Shown: one piece after another, positions 1 through 8,266 of the stretch
Layout: each line of letters starts with the position of its first letter
Numbering within the stretch: position 1 is the stretch's first letter
Source: Neoroseomonas terrae
GTDB lineage: Bacteria; Pseudomonadota; Alphaproteobacteria; Acetobacterales; Acetobacteraceae
DNA: 64,000 bases
Direction of reading: 5' to 3'
Assembly: GCF_018129025.1 (NCBI RefSeq)
Contig: NZ_JAAEDI010000012.1
Coordinates: 119,543-183,542, forward strand
Program-made: the position numbers and the translations under genes
Notes under the pieces: generated by a model
What the model was told of the DNA's origin: nothing
Databases searched by the model: none
Seen by the model: only the letters and a program-made list of their open reading frames with translations

Positions 1-235
1 AGCTGTCCTCCCCGGTGAGCAGGTAGCCGCGCTGGCCGGTCTCCGCGTTCAGCAGGCCGGCGAACAGCGCATCGGCGGCGATCGCCGCGTCACGCGCGCG
101 CTGGGCCGTCGTGGCAAGGCCGGCGATGCGAGGCGCCCCGATCACGACGAGGCCGAGCGCCGCCAGGAGCGCGATGGCAGCCAGGCTCCAGGCCAGGCGT
201 CCGCTGCGGCGGTCGGGGATGATGGTGCGCGGCAC
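1..235 (-). CDS. CHASE3-domain sensor protein, N-terminal part (truncated by window edge)
   Basis: The reverse strand reads 78 codons from a GTG preceded by a GAGAGAGG ribosome-binding site and an in-frame stop. A cytoplasmic basic stretch is followed by one hydrophobic segment (residues about 14-33), then an extracytoplasmic helix with the CHASE3 hallmark NAETGQRGYLLTGE (residues 63-76). CHASE3 is a ligand-sensing four-helix domain found in front of histidine kinase, GGDEF or chemoreceptor modules. The output domain lies outside the window, so a histidine kinase is only the commonest possibility. It lies upstream of pssA on the same strand, about 58 bases from the pssA stop, and is probably separately transcribed. 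Confidence 0.72.
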   Translation of the reverse strand, partial: MPRTIIPDRRSGRLAWSLAAIALLAALGLVVIGAPRIAGLATTAQRARDAAIAADALFAGLLNAETGQRGYLLTGEDS

Positions 236-293
236 CGGCAGCCTCTCTCAGTTGCTGTCGCGCGGGCGCCGTGGCTGGACGGTCATGCGGGCC

Positions 294-1169
294 TCAGTGA
301 TTGGCCGTCGTGCCGCTGCCCCCCACCACCACGGGCTCGAGGAGGCTTTCCGCCTCCTTCTTCAGCCGCAGGTAGGAGCGCACGGAGAAGGGCAGCATGC
401 CGAGGTAGAAAAGCCCGGCGAGCGCCAGCGCCGCCCAGGGTTCGGCGAGCAGCACGGCGACGAACATGCCGGCGCCGAGCATCAGCGGCAGGACGTAGAT
501 GCGCGGCACGCGGAAGTTCTTGAAGGACCAGGTCGGCAGGGTGCTGACCAGCAGCCCGGCCATCACGACCATCACCACACCCACGAAGGCCGGGTGACGC
601 ACCGCGTCCGCTAGCATCGTCCAGCCCGCCTGGGTGAACCACAGGCCGAGAAACAGCGGGAAGAGCACACAGCCCGCCCCCGCCGGCGCCGGCACGCCGG
701 TGAAGAAGTTGTAGGTGTAGGCCGGTTTCACGGCCGGCCCGACATCGATCGCGGCGTTGAAGCGCGCGAGGCGCAGCGCCATGCACACCGCGAACAGCAG
801 GCACGGCCCGAAGCCGAGCGCGCGATAGTCGTGCATCGTCCAGAGGTACAGCACCATCGCCGGCGCAACGCCGAAGCAGAGGAAGTCCGACAGGCTGTCG
901 AACTCCGCCCCGAAACGGGAGGTCGCCTTCAGCAGCCGGGCGAGCCGACCGTCCAGCCCGTCGATCACGCCGGCGACCAGGATCAGCGTCGCCGCCTGTT
1001 CGAAGCGGCCCTCAAAGGCGAAGCGGATCGCGACCAGGCCGCAGCACAGGCCGAGCATGGTCATGATGTTGGGGATCAGCCGGTTGAAGGACTGGCCCTC
1101 CACCCGCGGGCGCGTGCGCGGCCTGAAGCGGCGACGGAGGCGCCGGACCCGGCCCTCCTCCCCGTTCAC
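294..1169 (-). CDS. pssA: CDP-diacylglycerol--serine O-phosphatidyltransferase
   Basis: This integral membrane enzyme joins CDP-diacylglycerol and L-serine to give phosphatidylserine, the precursor of phosphatidylethanolamine. The 291-residue product carries the CDP-alcohol phosphatidyltransferase signature: D73-G74-x2-A77-R78, then G87, D91 and D95, where the aspartates bind the metal and the CDP group. Several hydrophobic segments follow. I chose the GTG at 1169 because it overlaps the psd stop codon in a GTGA, which implies translational coupling; longer upstream starts would run deep into psd. The pssA-psd order is the standard two-gene phosphatidylethanolamine operon of alphaproteobacteria. 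Confidence 0.93.
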   Translation of the reverse strand: MNGEEGRVRRLRRRFRPRTRPRVEGQSFNRLIPNIMTMLGLCCGLVAIRFAFEGRFEQAATLILVAGVIDGLDGRLARLLKATSRFGAEFDSLSDFLCFGVAPAMVLYLWTMHDYRALGFGPCLLFAVCMALRLARFNAAIDVGPAVKPAYTYNFFTGVPAPAGAGCVLFPLFLGLWFTQAGWTMLADAVRHPAFVGVVMVVMAGLLVSTLPTWSFKNFRVPRIYVLPLMLGAGMFVAVLLAEPWAALALAGLFYLGMLPFSVRSYLRLKKEAESLLEPVVVGGSGTTANH

Positions 1170-1840
1170 GCGCCGAGCTCCGCGATGACCGTTTCGCCAC
1201 CGATCATGGTCTGACCCTCTCGCGCCAGCGGCAGCACGCCGTGGGGAAGATAGACGTCGGTGCGGCTGCCGAAGCGGATGATGCCGAAACGCTCGCCGGC
1301 CTGCACGGAATCGCCGACCTTGGCGTCGCACAGGATGCGGCGGGCGACGAGGCCGGCAATCTGCACGACGGCGAGGTCCCGACCGTCAGGCAGGGCGATG
1401 GCGAGTGCGTTGCGCTCGTTCTCGTCGCTCGCCTTGTCGAGGTTGGCCGACACGAACTTGCCGTGGTGGTAGGCGATGCGCGTGACCGTGCCGTCGGTCG
1501 GCATGCGGTTCACATGCACGTCGAGCACCGAGAGAAAGATCGCGACGCGCCAGCGGGGCGCGTCACCCAAGCCGAGTTCGAGCGGCGGGACCGCCATGCC
1601 GACCGAGACGACATGGCCATCCGCGGGGGCGAGCACCATGCCGGGCCGATCGGGAGGCACGCGCTCGGGGTCGCGGAAGAAGTACAGGCAGAAGGCGACG
1701 AAGATCACCCCGAGCCAGAACAGCCAGTTGCCAAGAACGATCAGGCCGAGCAGCGCCGCAGCGCCGCCGCCGATCAGGAAAGGTCGCGCCGCCGGATGCG
1801 GAGGCGCGAGCACCATGCGAAGGCTTTGCTCGAGGGCCAT
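1166..1840 (-). CDS. psd: Phosphatidylserine decarboxylase proenzyme
   Basis: Psd decarboxylates phosphatidylserine to phosphatidylethanolamine at the inner membrane. The 224-residue product is the short form of the family. It has a hydrophobic hairpin at residues 20-55, the conserved DVHVNRMP segment (107-114), and the self-cleavage site G191-S192 in RFGSRTDVYLP, where Ser192 would become the pyruvoyl cofactor. The start is the first ATG of the frame. It is the first gene of the psd-pssA unit and overlaps pssA by four bases. The gap to the divergent small gene on its right is only about 50 bases, so any promoter must be compact. Confidence 0.94.
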   Translation of the reverse strand: MALEQSLRMVLAPPHPAARPFLIGGGAAALLGLIVLGNWLFWLGVIFVAFCLYFFRDPERVPPDRPGMVLAPADGHVVSVGMAVPPLELGLGDAPRWRVAIFLSVLDVHVNRMPTDGTVTRIAYHHGKFVSANLDKASDENERNALAIALPDGRDLAVVQIAGLVARRILCDAKVGDSVQAGERFGIIRFGSRTDVYLPHGVLPLAREGQTMIGGETVIAELGA

Positions 1841-1890
1841 GACGCGGCGGTTATGGTGTGTTCACTCCTTCCGGACAACCCTGCGCAGCC

Positions 1891-2295
1891 ATGGACGTGA
1901 TCGAACTCGGCCGCTTCGCGGTCGCGCCGGACGGCGCCCTGACCCCGCGCGCGGCGCCGGACACCCCGGCGCTGCGCTTCGCCTGGCGTGGCCGAGCCGT
2001 CGAGGCGCGGTTCGACCCGGAATCGATCCGGCTGGCGGCGGATGCGGCGCGGATTCCCTCAACGGCGATCCGAGCCTTCGACCGGAAGCGGGCCTTCACC
2101 GCTGCGGCCGCGCTGCCGCAGCGCCTGCCGGCGGGCTGGCGGGCGCGGCTGCTGCCGGACCACCGCATTCGCATCGAGGCCGAGGCGCCGATGGACAGCC
2201 CGTCCAACGCTATCGCTCTGGTGGCGGCGCTGGTCCGCTTCGCGCTTGCGCTCGACCCCTATCTGGACGCGCTGGAAGCCGGCGGCGCCGACTGA
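1891..2295 (+). CDS. Conserved hypothetical protein, 134 aa
   Basis: I do not recognise this protein. The ATG at 1891 opens a 134-residue frame with no signal peptide or membrane helix, rich in Ala and Arg, ending with a hydrophobic helix-like segment (NAIALVAALVRFALALD, about residues 106-122). An in-frame GTG at 1858 is an alternative start, but neither has a clear ribosome-binding site. Third-position GC is high throughout, as expected for a real gene here. It stands alone between the divergent psd and the convergent LysM gene, and its stop lies only 7 bases from the LysM stop. It could be a small soluble accessory protein; no function can be given. Confidence 0.62.
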   Translation: MDVIELGRFAVAPDGALTPRAAPDTPALRFAWRGRAVEARFDPESIRLAADAARIPSTAIRAFDRKRAFTAAAALPQRLPAGWRARLLPDHRIRIEAEAPMDSPSNAIALVAALVRFALALDPYLDALEAGGAD

Positions 2296-2302
2296 TGCGC
2301 GG

Positions 2303-3439
2303 TCAGCGGATCACGCTGGCCGGTTCCGCCCCCGGCAGTTCGAAGATCTGGCCCGGGAAGATCCGGTGCGGATCACGGATCTGTTCCGTATTGGCGCGGT
2401 GGATGACGGTGAAGTGGGTGCCGCGGCCATAGGTGCTGCGGGCGATGCGCCACAAATTTGCGCCCGGCTGAACGACGACGCGGCGGGCTTCCAGGGCACC
2501 AGGGGGCAGTTCGTCACGCTGGAACGGCACTTCGATGCGCGCGGCAACCTGGCCGCCGGCGCCGAGCTGGTCCACCCGCAGGGCGTTGCGCCCGACCGGC
2601 GGCTGACGTTCCGGCGCCAGCACCCAACGACCGCCGGCATCGGCGACGGCATCGCCCGCGTGCCGGTCGTCGACATAGACGCGGACGGAGGCCCCGGGCG
2701 GGGCGCTGCCGGCGAAGCGGATGGCGCCGCCCTCCTCGTAATCGACCGAATCCATGGCGAGGCGGGGTGGGGTGGCGCGCGCCTGCGCGGATGGCGGCGC
2801 CACCTGCGGCCCCTGCAGGATGCGCGGCGCGGCACCGGACGCGGCCGGCGGGATCAGGACGGCAATGGGGCCAGAGGCGGATTCGGCGGGCTGCTCGGTC
2901 CGCGGCTGAGCCTCGGTCGCGGCCGTGCGGACGGGCTGGGTCGGCGCGGCGTCGGGGACAACCACCACGACGGCGTCGGGGCCGGCCGTCTCCTCCCCCG
3001 CGAGGCGCGCGCGCAGTGACAGTTCCCACGCGCCGGAAGGCAGCGGATCGGCTGGCAGGATGACCCATTCGCCCCGGCCATCCGCCCGGGCTCGGCCGAG
3101 TTCACGGCCGCCATCGACGATTAGCAGGACCTCGGCGCCGGGCGCGGCACGGCCGGCGATGACGGCGGAACCCCGCGCACCCACGCGCACCACGTCAAAG
3201 CGCGGCACCGGACTCGCGGCAGGGGGATCGGCCATGGCAACCGACGTCGCGGCCGCCGGCGCAGCCTCGGTCACCGCCGCGGCGGCGACCGCGGGCGATG
3301 AGACGGCCCGGGTGGAGATGGCAGGCGGCGCGGCGGGCACAGCAACAGACCGCGGCGCTTCCGCCGCAGGCCAAAGGACATAGGTAACGGCCGAGAGCAG
3401 GGTGAGCCCGCCTAGGCCGAGGAAAGCAACAGGCCGCAT
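2303..3439 (-). CDS. LysM domain-containing membrane-anchored protein
   Basis: LysM modules bind the N-acetylglucosamine backbone of peptidoglycan. The protein begins with a single hydrophobic anchor (MRPVAFLGLGGLTLLSAVTY). A long Ala/Pro-rich linker follows, then two beta-sandwich-like repeats: one around AVIAGRAAPGAEVLLIVDGG, the other around GSAPPGASVRVYVDD. A C-terminal LysM lies in about the last 50 residues (VVVQPGANLWRIARSTYGRG and the IFPGQIFELP end). This is the Ig-like plus LysM architecture common in alphaproteobacteria. I chose the start at 3439, which has GGCGGAA eight bases upstream; an ATG at 3469 would add ten residues. It is divergent from the cytochrome b561 gene. Confidence 0.82.
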   Translation of the reverse strand: MRPVAFLGLGGLTLLSAVTYVLWPAAEAPRSVAVPAAPPAISTRAVSSPAVAAAAVTEAAPAAATSVAMADPPAASPVPRFDVVRVGARGSAVIAGRAAPGAEVLLIVDGGRELGRARADGRGEWVILPADPLPSGAWELSLRARLAGEETAGPDAVVVVVPDAAPTQPVRTAATEAQPRTEQPAESASGPIAVLIPPAASGAAPRILQGPQVAPPSAQARATPPRLAMDSVDYEEGGAIRFAGSAPPGASVRVYVDDRHAGDAVADAGGRWVLAPERQPPVGRNALRVDQLGAGGQVAARIEVPFQRDELPPGALEARRVVVQPGANLWRIARSTYGRGTHFTVIHRANTEQIRDPHRIFPGQIFELPGAEPASVIR

Positions 3440-3616
3440 CGCGGATTCCGCCGGTGTCCGGTGATCCATACCGCCGATCGCCCCCGGCTGTGCAGACGAA
3501 AAACGCTTCGCACGTCATGGCTTGGCGACACTGCCGCAGGCGCGGGGTCAACCAGCCGGCTTCGCGCGGAAGGCGTGTGCGTGGCAGGCTGGCCGGGTTC
3601 GGGCGGGAGGATGGCA

Positions 3617-4297
3617 ATGGCCGAACCGAGAGTTGCCGTGCGTGTCTGGGACGCCTGGGTGCGCCTGTTCCACTGGGGCGCCGTGGCCTGCGTCGCCGTG
3701 TCCTATGTCAGCGCGCAGCGGGAGGCGTGGGCGGTGCATTATGCCTCGGGCTATACGCTGCTCGCGCTGCTGCTGTTCCGCGTTGGCTGGGGGCTGGCGG
3801 GGTCGGAGAATGCGCGATTCGCCGGCTTCGTCCGATCGCCGCTCGCGGCGCTGCGCGAACTGGCACGCTTCCCTCTCCGCGAGGTGGATACCGGGACCAC
3901 GCACAACCCCGCCGGCGGTTGGATGGTGCTGTTGCTGTTCGCGCTGCTGCTGGCGCAGGCGGTGAGTGGGCTATTCACCAACCACGATGTCGGCTTCACC
4001 TATTCCGCCCATGGGCCGCTTGCCAATGCGGTGGCGGAGGGGACCTCCGAATGGTTCTCCAGCCTGCACCGCCGCATCATCGACGTACTTCTGATCGCGA
4101 TCGGGGTGCATGTGGTGGCGGTCCTCGCCTATGCGGCGGTGAAACGGCAGGACCTGGTGCGGCCGATGCTGACCGGTGTGAAGCGGTTGCCGCCCGCTGC
4201 CGCCCACGCGCCCCGGCATGCGCCGCCGCTGCGCGCGCTGGCGCTGCTCGCCGCCGCCGCGGCCGCGGTGTGGGGCATCACACGCATCGGCGCGTGA
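3617..4297 (+). CDS. Cytochrome b561-type membrane protein
   Basis: This is a four-helix membrane dihaem cytochrome of the b561/Ni-Fe hydrogenase cytochrome-b family, which passes electrons between the quinone pool and a periplasmic partner. The first helix begins with the typical VWDAWVRLFHWG, with the haem-binding His in LFHW. Further His residues lie in the second helix (VHYASGY), before helix 4 (LHRRIID) and inside helix 4 (GVHVVAVLAY). The start at 3617 has GGGAGG six bases upstream; the ATG at 3611 sits on top of that site. It converges on a cytochrome c' gene 12 bases away. Such pairs are common, and the cytochrome c is the likely redox partner. Confidence 0.87.
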   Translation: MAEPRVAVRVWDAWVRLFHWGAVACVAVSYVSAQREAWAVHYASGYTLLALLLFRVGWGLAGSENARFAGFVRSPLAALRELARFPLREVDTGTTHNPAGGWMVLLLFALLLAQAVSGLFTNHDVGFTYSAHGPLANAVAEGTSEWFSSLHRRIIDVLLIAIGVHVVAVLAYAAVKRQDLVRPMLTGVKRLPPAAAHAPRHAPPLRALALLAAAAAAVWGITRIGA

Positions 4298-4309
4298 TGC
4301 CCACCGCGC

Positions 4310-4747
4310 CTATCGCGCCGGGCCGCGATAGGCGCGGTGACAGGCGGCACAGGCCGCACCGACCTGGGTGAACCCCGCCGTCGTCGCCGGAAGGTCGCCC
4401 GACGCCGCCGCCACCCGCAGCGTGCCCAGGGCGGCGACGATCGTCGTCCGCGCCGCCTCGAAGCCTGCGGGGTCAGACCAGATCGCCGGCAGGGCGCGAG
4501 TCTCCCCGGTCTGGGTCCCAGGCGGATACAGCGCCTGCAGATCCCGGTAGAAGGCGGCGATAGTGTCGACGCGCTCCACCAGCGGCCGAGTGTCGCCTCG
4601 CGCATCGAGGACGCCCTTGATGGCCTCCATCTGGCGCCCTTCCGTGCGCATGCCTTCCCGGCGCTGAGCGATCACGTCCTGCGCGGCCGCCGCGCCGGCC
4701 AGGCCGATCAGCGCCGTGGCCATTCCTGCGAACAATACGGTCTTCAT
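4310..4747 (-). CDS. Cytochrome c' (class II c-type cytochrome)
   Basis: This is a periplasmic four-helix haem protein. Residues 1-22 are a clean Sec signal peptide ending in AAAAQ. The mature chain has the class II layout: a basic early helix with QRREGMRTEGRQMEAIKG, an aromatic and Pro-rich loop, and the haem attachment motif C133-A-A-C136-H137 close to the C-terminus. Length (145 residues) is normal for cytochrome c'. Such proteins bind NO or CO or act as electron carriers, and the sequence alone does not say which. It is transcribed toward the b561 gene. Confidence 0.9.
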   Translation of the reverse strand: MKTVLFAGMATALIGLAGAAAAQDVIAQRREGMRTEGRQMEAIKGVLDARGDTRPLVERVDTIAAFYRDLQALYPPGTQTGETRALPAIWSDPAGFEAARTTIVAALGTLRVAAASGDLPATTAGFTQVGAACAACHRAYRGPAR

Positions 4748-4904
4748 CGTCGTTGGTTCCCACCTCCCCCTTGTTCCGCCAGTGGCGGGCCAAGGCAGGG
4801 TGCGGTCTGACCCGTTACTTCCGCAATGGCGACATGCGGGCGACGCCGTCTTGCGGTGCCGCTAACCTGCCGCTATACCGCCGCCTCCGCGGCAGACCCG
4901 GCAC

Positions 4905-4981
4905 CGGAGTGTAGCTCAGCCTGGTAGAGCACTGTGTTCGGGACGCAGGGGCCGGAGGTTCGAATCCTCTCACTCCGACCA
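4905..4981 (+). tRNA. tRNA-Pro (anticodon CGG)
   Basis: The 77-base cloverleaf folds cleanly. The acceptor stem CGGAGTG (4905-4911) pairs with CACTCCG (4971-4977), followed by A73 and an encoded CCA. The D arm contains AGCTCAGCCTGGTAGAGC. The anticodon stem CTGTG/CGCAG encloses the loop TTCGGGA, giving anticodon CGG, and the T arm carries GGTTCGAATCC. It reads proline CCG codons, which should be abundant in this GC-rich genome. A strong terminator follows 27 bases downstream. Confidence 0.97.
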
Positions 4982-5007
4982 TCCGGAGGGTCTGCCGCCG
5001 AAGATCG

Positions 5008-5038
5008 GGCCGCTGAGCGATCAGCGGCCTTTTTCTTT
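5008..5038 (+). terminator. Rho-independent terminator of tRNA-Pro
   Basis: A perfect 9-bp stem GGCCGCTGA / TCAGCGGCC with a GCGA tetraloop (5008-5029) is followed at once by TTTTTCTTT. This is a textbook intrinsic terminator for the tRNA transcript. Confidence 0.93.
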
Positions 5039-5074
5039 GCCTGGTCCGGAACGCGGGAGGCCCGGCCTGGGGAT

Positions 5075-5275
5075 TCAGACCCGCTTTCCGCCGCGCACCG
5101 CCCAGGCGATCAGCCACTTCGCCGGCCACACCCAGACGATGCCGGCGGCGGCATAGAACAGCAGCTCGACGACCCAGTGCAGCTCACGGACATGGTCCGA
5201 CAGCAGCAGGATGACGACGACATAGGCCAGGAAACCGCCGATCCCGGCGAGCGAAGCGATCAGGTTGCGCGACAT
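5075..5275 (-). CDS. DUF2842 family small membrane protein
   Basis: This 66-residue protein has two membrane helices: residues about 6-26 ([20 protein letters not shown]) and 33-55, the latter with the family pattern [26 protein letters not shown]2842 proteins are short alphaproteobacterial inner-membrane proteins of unknown role. The ATG at 5275 was chosen; an in-frame TTG three codons upstream is less likely. It reads away from apt, with about 100 bases between the two starts. Confidence 0.8.
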   Translation of the reverse strand: MSRNLIASLAGIGGFLAYVVVILLLSDHVRELHWVVELLFYAAAGIVWVWPAKWLIAWAVRGGKRV

Positions 5276-5379
5276 GGCCTGCAATTGCCGGCTTCCGGCG
5301 CCGACGCCAAGCCCCGGCCACCGCGATTGGACAGCGCCGCCGCCGATCGGCCAATGTCCGGCCCGGCATTCCCCACCCC

Positions 5380-5928
5380 ATGAACGGCAGTGACGACGTG
5401 ACGAGCGAGACCCTCGACCTCAAGAACCATATCCGCGGCATCCCGGATTTCCCGAAGCCCGGCATCCTTTTCTACGACATCTCGACCCTGCTGCGGCACG
5501 GACCGGCCTGGAAGGCGGCGATGTCGCGGCTCGCCGCGCTGATCGCCCCGCACAAGCCGGACCTGCTGGCGGGCATCGAGAGCCGCGGCTTCCTCGTGGC
5601 GGCACCGTTGGCGCTGGAACTGGGGCTCGGCTTCATCATGCTGCGCAAGCCGCGCAAGCTGCCGGGGCTGACCATCGGGCTCAACTACGCCCTGGAATAC
5701 GGCACGGACCGCATCGAGATGCAGGCGGACGCCGTACAGAAGGGCCAGCGCGTGGTGATCCTGGACGACCTGCTGGCGACGGGCGGGACGATGGCGGCGG
5801 GCATCAGCCTGCTACGCCAGGCAGGCGCCGAGGTGCCCTGCGCGGCCGCGCTGATCGAGCTGAGCTTCCTGAACGGGCGCTCGCGGATCGATACGCATTT
5901 CGAATCGCTGGCGGCCTACGACGAGTAA
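5380..5928 (+). CDS. apt: Adenine phosphoribosyltransferase
   Basis: Apt salvages adenine by condensing it with PRPP to give AMP. The 182-residue protein shows all family landmarks: [20 protein letters not shown] near the N-terminus, the base-specificity segment [18 protein letters not shown] (65-82), the RKPRKLPG loop (89-96), and the PRPP-binding signature [13 protein letters not shown] (125-137). Length matches the family. The start at 5380 gives a few extra residues compared with many homologues; a GTG at 5398 is a possible alternative. The product is cytosolic. It is convergent with the AbrB-family gene, and nothing suggests an operon. Confidence 0.96.
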   Translation: MNGSDDVTSETLDLKNHIRGIPDFPKPGILFYDISTLLRHGPAWKAAMSRLAALIAPHKPDLLAGIESRGFLVAAPLALELGLGFIMLRKPRKLPGLTIGLNYALEYGTDRIEMQADAVQKGQRVVILDDLLATGGTMAAGISLLRQAGAEVPCAAALIELSFLNGRSRIDTHFESLAAYDE

Positions 5929-5967
5929 CGGCGCCCGCGGCAGCCGCGCGAGGCGAAAGCCCGGCCC

Positions 5968-7023
5968 CTATCGGAACAGCCCAAGCGCCGCCAAGCCGCG
6001 CCACAGCGGCAGAACGAACAGGTTGCACAGCACCATCCGCGTCAGGTGAAAGCCGAGCACGAGCGGCACAGCGAGGTTGAGCGCCTGTGCCGTCACCGTC
6101 ATCTCCGGCATGCCGCCCGGCGCCAGGCCCAGCACGACGGCCGCGACGGGCAGGCCCGCGCCCCAGCCCAGCGCAAGCCCCGCCAGGAGGAGCAGCAGCG
6201 ACACGGTGAGGCCGGCGACGAGGGAGGCCATCATCGCGCGCCGCGGCGCCCCGCCCAGCCCATCTCGCGCCAAGTGCAGGCCTAGGCTCGCCCCCATGGC
6301 GACCTGCGCCGCATCCACCAACCAGCGCGGGACGGATGACGGCAGCACGCCGCTGCCCGACAGCGCCATGGCGAGCAGGCACGGTGCGAGCATCGCCGCA
6401 TTGGGCAGTCGAATCCTCGCCGCCAGCAGCGCCACCATGGCGCCGGCAACGAGCAGCAGCGCAAGGGCGGGCGCATGCGTGCCCGGCAGCGCCGCACCGA
6501 ATGGCGAGGCGCCGCCACCGCGCCCCGCGAGGAGCCCTGCCAGCAGCGGATAGGCCAGCACGACGAGCGCCATGCGAAGCGACTGGGCGACCATCACCGC
6601 CGGCACCGCAGCACCCGCCTGCCCGGCCAGCGCCGCCATGACCACGACGCCGCCGGGAATGGTGGCGAAGAAGGCGGTGCGGCCGTCGCTGGCGGACAGA
6701 CGCCGATAAAGCGGCGCGACAGCGATCCCGGCAGCGAGGACGAGGACCGCGCCTGTCAGCATGGCGGGGAGCGCCGCCGCGGTCGCTTCCATCACCGGCC
6801 GCGTGAAGCCCTGCCCGAGGGCGAGCCCGAGCACGACGAGCCCCGCCGGCCGGGCCAGAGCCGGCACGGCCGCCGCATTGCGCAGCGCCAGGTAGCCGGT
6901 CGCGATCATAGCCCCGATCATCCAGCCAAGCGGCAGGCCCAGCAGCGACAGCAACCCGCCGGCGAGCAGGCACAGCAGCAGCGTGCGCAGATAGGCGTCG
7001 GGCGAAGGGGTGGAGGCGGTCAC
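5968..7023 (-). CDS. AbrB family membrane protein (ammonia monooxygenase-like)
   Basis: This 351-residue integral membrane protein belongs to the Pfam AbrB family. The family's name comes from an old annotation and it is unrelated to the DNA-binding AbrB regulator of Bacillus. Two duplicated halves of about 175 residues each contain GWMIGAMIATGY-like and LGLHLARDGLGG-like segments, with the conserved PGGMPEMTVTAQALN motif toward the end of the second half and the matching PGGVVVMAALAGQ in the first. About ten hydrophobic segments are visible. Members are thought to be transporters, but substrates are not established. It is divergent from the flagellar FlaG-like gene and convergent with apt, so it stands alone. 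Confidence 0.87.
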   Translation of the reverse strand: MTASTPSPDAYLRTLLLCLLAGGLLSLLGLPLGWMIGAMIATGYLALRNAAAVPALARPAGLVVLGLALGQGFTRPVMEATAAALPAMLTGAVLVLAAGIAVAPLYRRLSASDGRTAFFATIPGGVVVMAALAGQAGAAVPAVMVAQSLRMALVVLAYPLLAGLLAGRGGGASPFGAALPGTHAPALALLLVAGAMVALLAARIRLPNAAMLAPCLLAMALSGSGVLPSSVPRWLVDAAQVAMGASLGLHLARDGLGGAPRRAMMASLVAGLTVSLLLLLAGLALGWGAGLPVAAVVLGLAPGGMPEMTVTAQALNLAVPLVLGFHLTRMVLCNLFVLPLWRGLAALGLFR

Positions 7024-7123
7024 AGGGTGCCAGCGTCGCGCGCCGGCCCGCAGGCGTCAAAGTCGGTCGCGTTTACCTGGCGTTCAGAAACGGTCGCGCA
7101 ATATGGACGCGGAGACAGGCGTC

Positions 7124-7435
7124 ATGCTGACCGATCCGCTTCGCACCGTCACGACCATCGAACCCGCCAGGGGCGCCCCGCGTGCTGCGGAGCCGGCGGT
7201 GGCGGCGCCGGAGGTGCCGGTCGTCGCCACGCCGAATCCACGGCTGCGCCTGGATGGCAGCCTCGGCATGGTCGTGCTGGAATTCCGTGGGCCGGATGGT
7301 GAGGTCGCCAACAGCTTCCCCTCCTCCCGCGTTATCGAGGCGTATCGCGCTGCCGCGATCTCCGACACCCCAATGCCGATCGGCGTGGCGCCGCGGCTGG
7401 AGCCGCTCGCCGCGCCGGCCGCCCCGGTGGATTGA
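7124..7435 (+). CDS. FlaG-like small protein at the edge of the flagellar cluster
   Basis: This 103-residue soluble protein has an Ala/Pro-rich N-terminal half and a compact C-terminal motif, RLRLDGSLGMVVLEFRGPDGEVANSFPSSRVIEAYR. That resembles the core of FlaG: a beta strand, a D/E-rich turn with GEV, then P-S-S/E and a helix. The likeness is in pattern only, so the name is tentative. The ATG at 7124 is favoured because GGAG lies nine bases upstream; an ATG at 7103 lacks such a site. It converges on flaF with two bases between the stop codons, which supports a flagellar role, perhaps in filament length control. Confidence 0.55.
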   Translation: MLTDPLRTVTTIEPARGAPRAAEPAVAAPEVPVVATPNPRLRLDGSLGMVVLEFRGPDGEVANSFPSSRVIEAYRAAAISDTPMPIGVAPRLEPLAAPAAPVD

Positions 7436-7437
7436 GA

Positions 7438-7779
7438 TCAGGCGCCGAGCAGCCCCGTCGCCACCTGCTCGTTCACCTCGATCAGGAAGGCGAAGTCGGG
7501 TGATGGTTCGTCCATCTCCCGCTGCACGGCGCGGCCGAGCGACACCAGCCCGGCGCGCATCGCCGCTGGCAGGCGGTTCGCCGGATCGACAAGCGCGGAT
7601 TCCATCGCGAGCCAGAGGCGACGATTGTCCGCGACGGCGCGCATGCGCGCCGGCCCGGTGTCGTCCAGCGCGGCACGCAGGCCAAAGGTGACACGACGGA
7701 TCACCTCCGCCTCCTGCTCGCGCGGGTCGCGCGCTGCACGCGCAGCGCCATAGGCGCGGGCGATGGGGGATTGCGTCAT
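7438..7779 (-). CDS. flaF: Flagellar biosynthesis regulator FlaF
   Basis: FlaF is an alphaproteobacterial protein needed for flagellin secretion or translation, working opposite FlbT. The 113-residue helical product shows the family pattern: an N-terminal AYGAARAARDPREQEAEVIRRVTFGL, a central NRRLWLAMESALVDPANRLPAAMRAGLVSLG, and a C-terminal FLIEVNEQVATGL. I placed the start at 7779, four bases after the flbT stop, which implies translational coupling. It is the last gene of the flagellin-flbT-flaF unit. Confidence 0.92.
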   Translation of the reverse strand: MTQSPIARAYGAARAARDPREQEAEVIRRVTFGLRAALDDTGPARMRAVADNRRLWLAMESALVDPANRLPAAMRAGLVSLGRAVQREMDEPSPDFAFLIEVNEQVATGLLGA

Positions 7780-7783
7780 CGGG

Positions 7784-8203
7784 TCAGTCCTCCGCCTCAA
7801 TGCCGGGGGCGGCCATGCCGAGCACCACCTCCTCATGCCGCATCACGCGGCGGACCAGCTTCAGCGCCTGGTAGCACTCATCGGCCTCGGCCGAGGCAAG
7901 CGCACGTTCCAGCAGATCCCGCGCCAGGGTCGAGGTCGTCGCCGCCTGGAAATCCGCGATCAGGCGGCGCGCCAGGCCGAGGCCAGCCTCGCGTTCATCG
8001 TCGTCCCCGATATAGGCGGTCTGGAGGGCGAAATAGATGCGGCGCGCGGGGGTGGAAGCGGTCTCCGGCGTCATCAGCTGCTTGCCGAAAAGGAAGCGCG
8101 CCTTTGCCGTGAGCTCGATGCGCGCGCGATTACGGAAGCGGATCGGCGCGCCGTTGACGACCATCAGGTCGCCCTGACGCAGTTCAAGCACCAAAGTGGA
8201 CAT
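7784..8203 (-). CDS. flbT: Flagellar biosynthesis repressor FlbT
   Basis: FlbT in Caulobacter binds the 5' untranslated region of flagellin mRNA and represses or destabilises it until the hook is complete. The 139-residue protein has the characteristic beginning LVLELRQGDLMVVNGAPIRFRNRARIELTAKARFLFGKQ, the PARRIYFALQTAYIGD segment and a helical C-terminal half. It directly follows the flagellin gene it presumably controls, separated by a strong stem-loop, and is coupled to flaF. The FlbT/FlaF pair is one of the best taxonomic markers in the window for Alphaproteobacteria. Confidence 0.95.
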   Translation of the reverse strand: MSTLVLELRQGDLMVVNGAPIRFRNRARIELTAKARFLFGKQLMTPETASTPARRIYFALQTAYIGDDDEREAGLGLARRLIADFQAATTSTLARDLLERALASAEADECYQALKLVRRVMRHEEVVLGMAAPGIEAED

Positions 8204-8231
8204 CCTGTCCTCCCGGCCATCATGAAAGGGC

Positions 8232-8258
8232 GCGGCCCCCGCCTCGCGGGGGGGCCGC
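8232..8258 (-). terminator. Stem-loop after the flagellin gene
   Basis: A perfect 9-bp stem GCGGCCCCC / GGGGGCCGC with a 9-base loop lies between flagellin and flbT. On the reverse strand it is followed by GCCCTTTCA, a weak T-tract. It may act as a partial terminator or as a 3' stabiliser that keeps flagellin message above flbT-flaF levels. Confidence 0.6.
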
Positions 8259-8266
8259 CGCCGGGA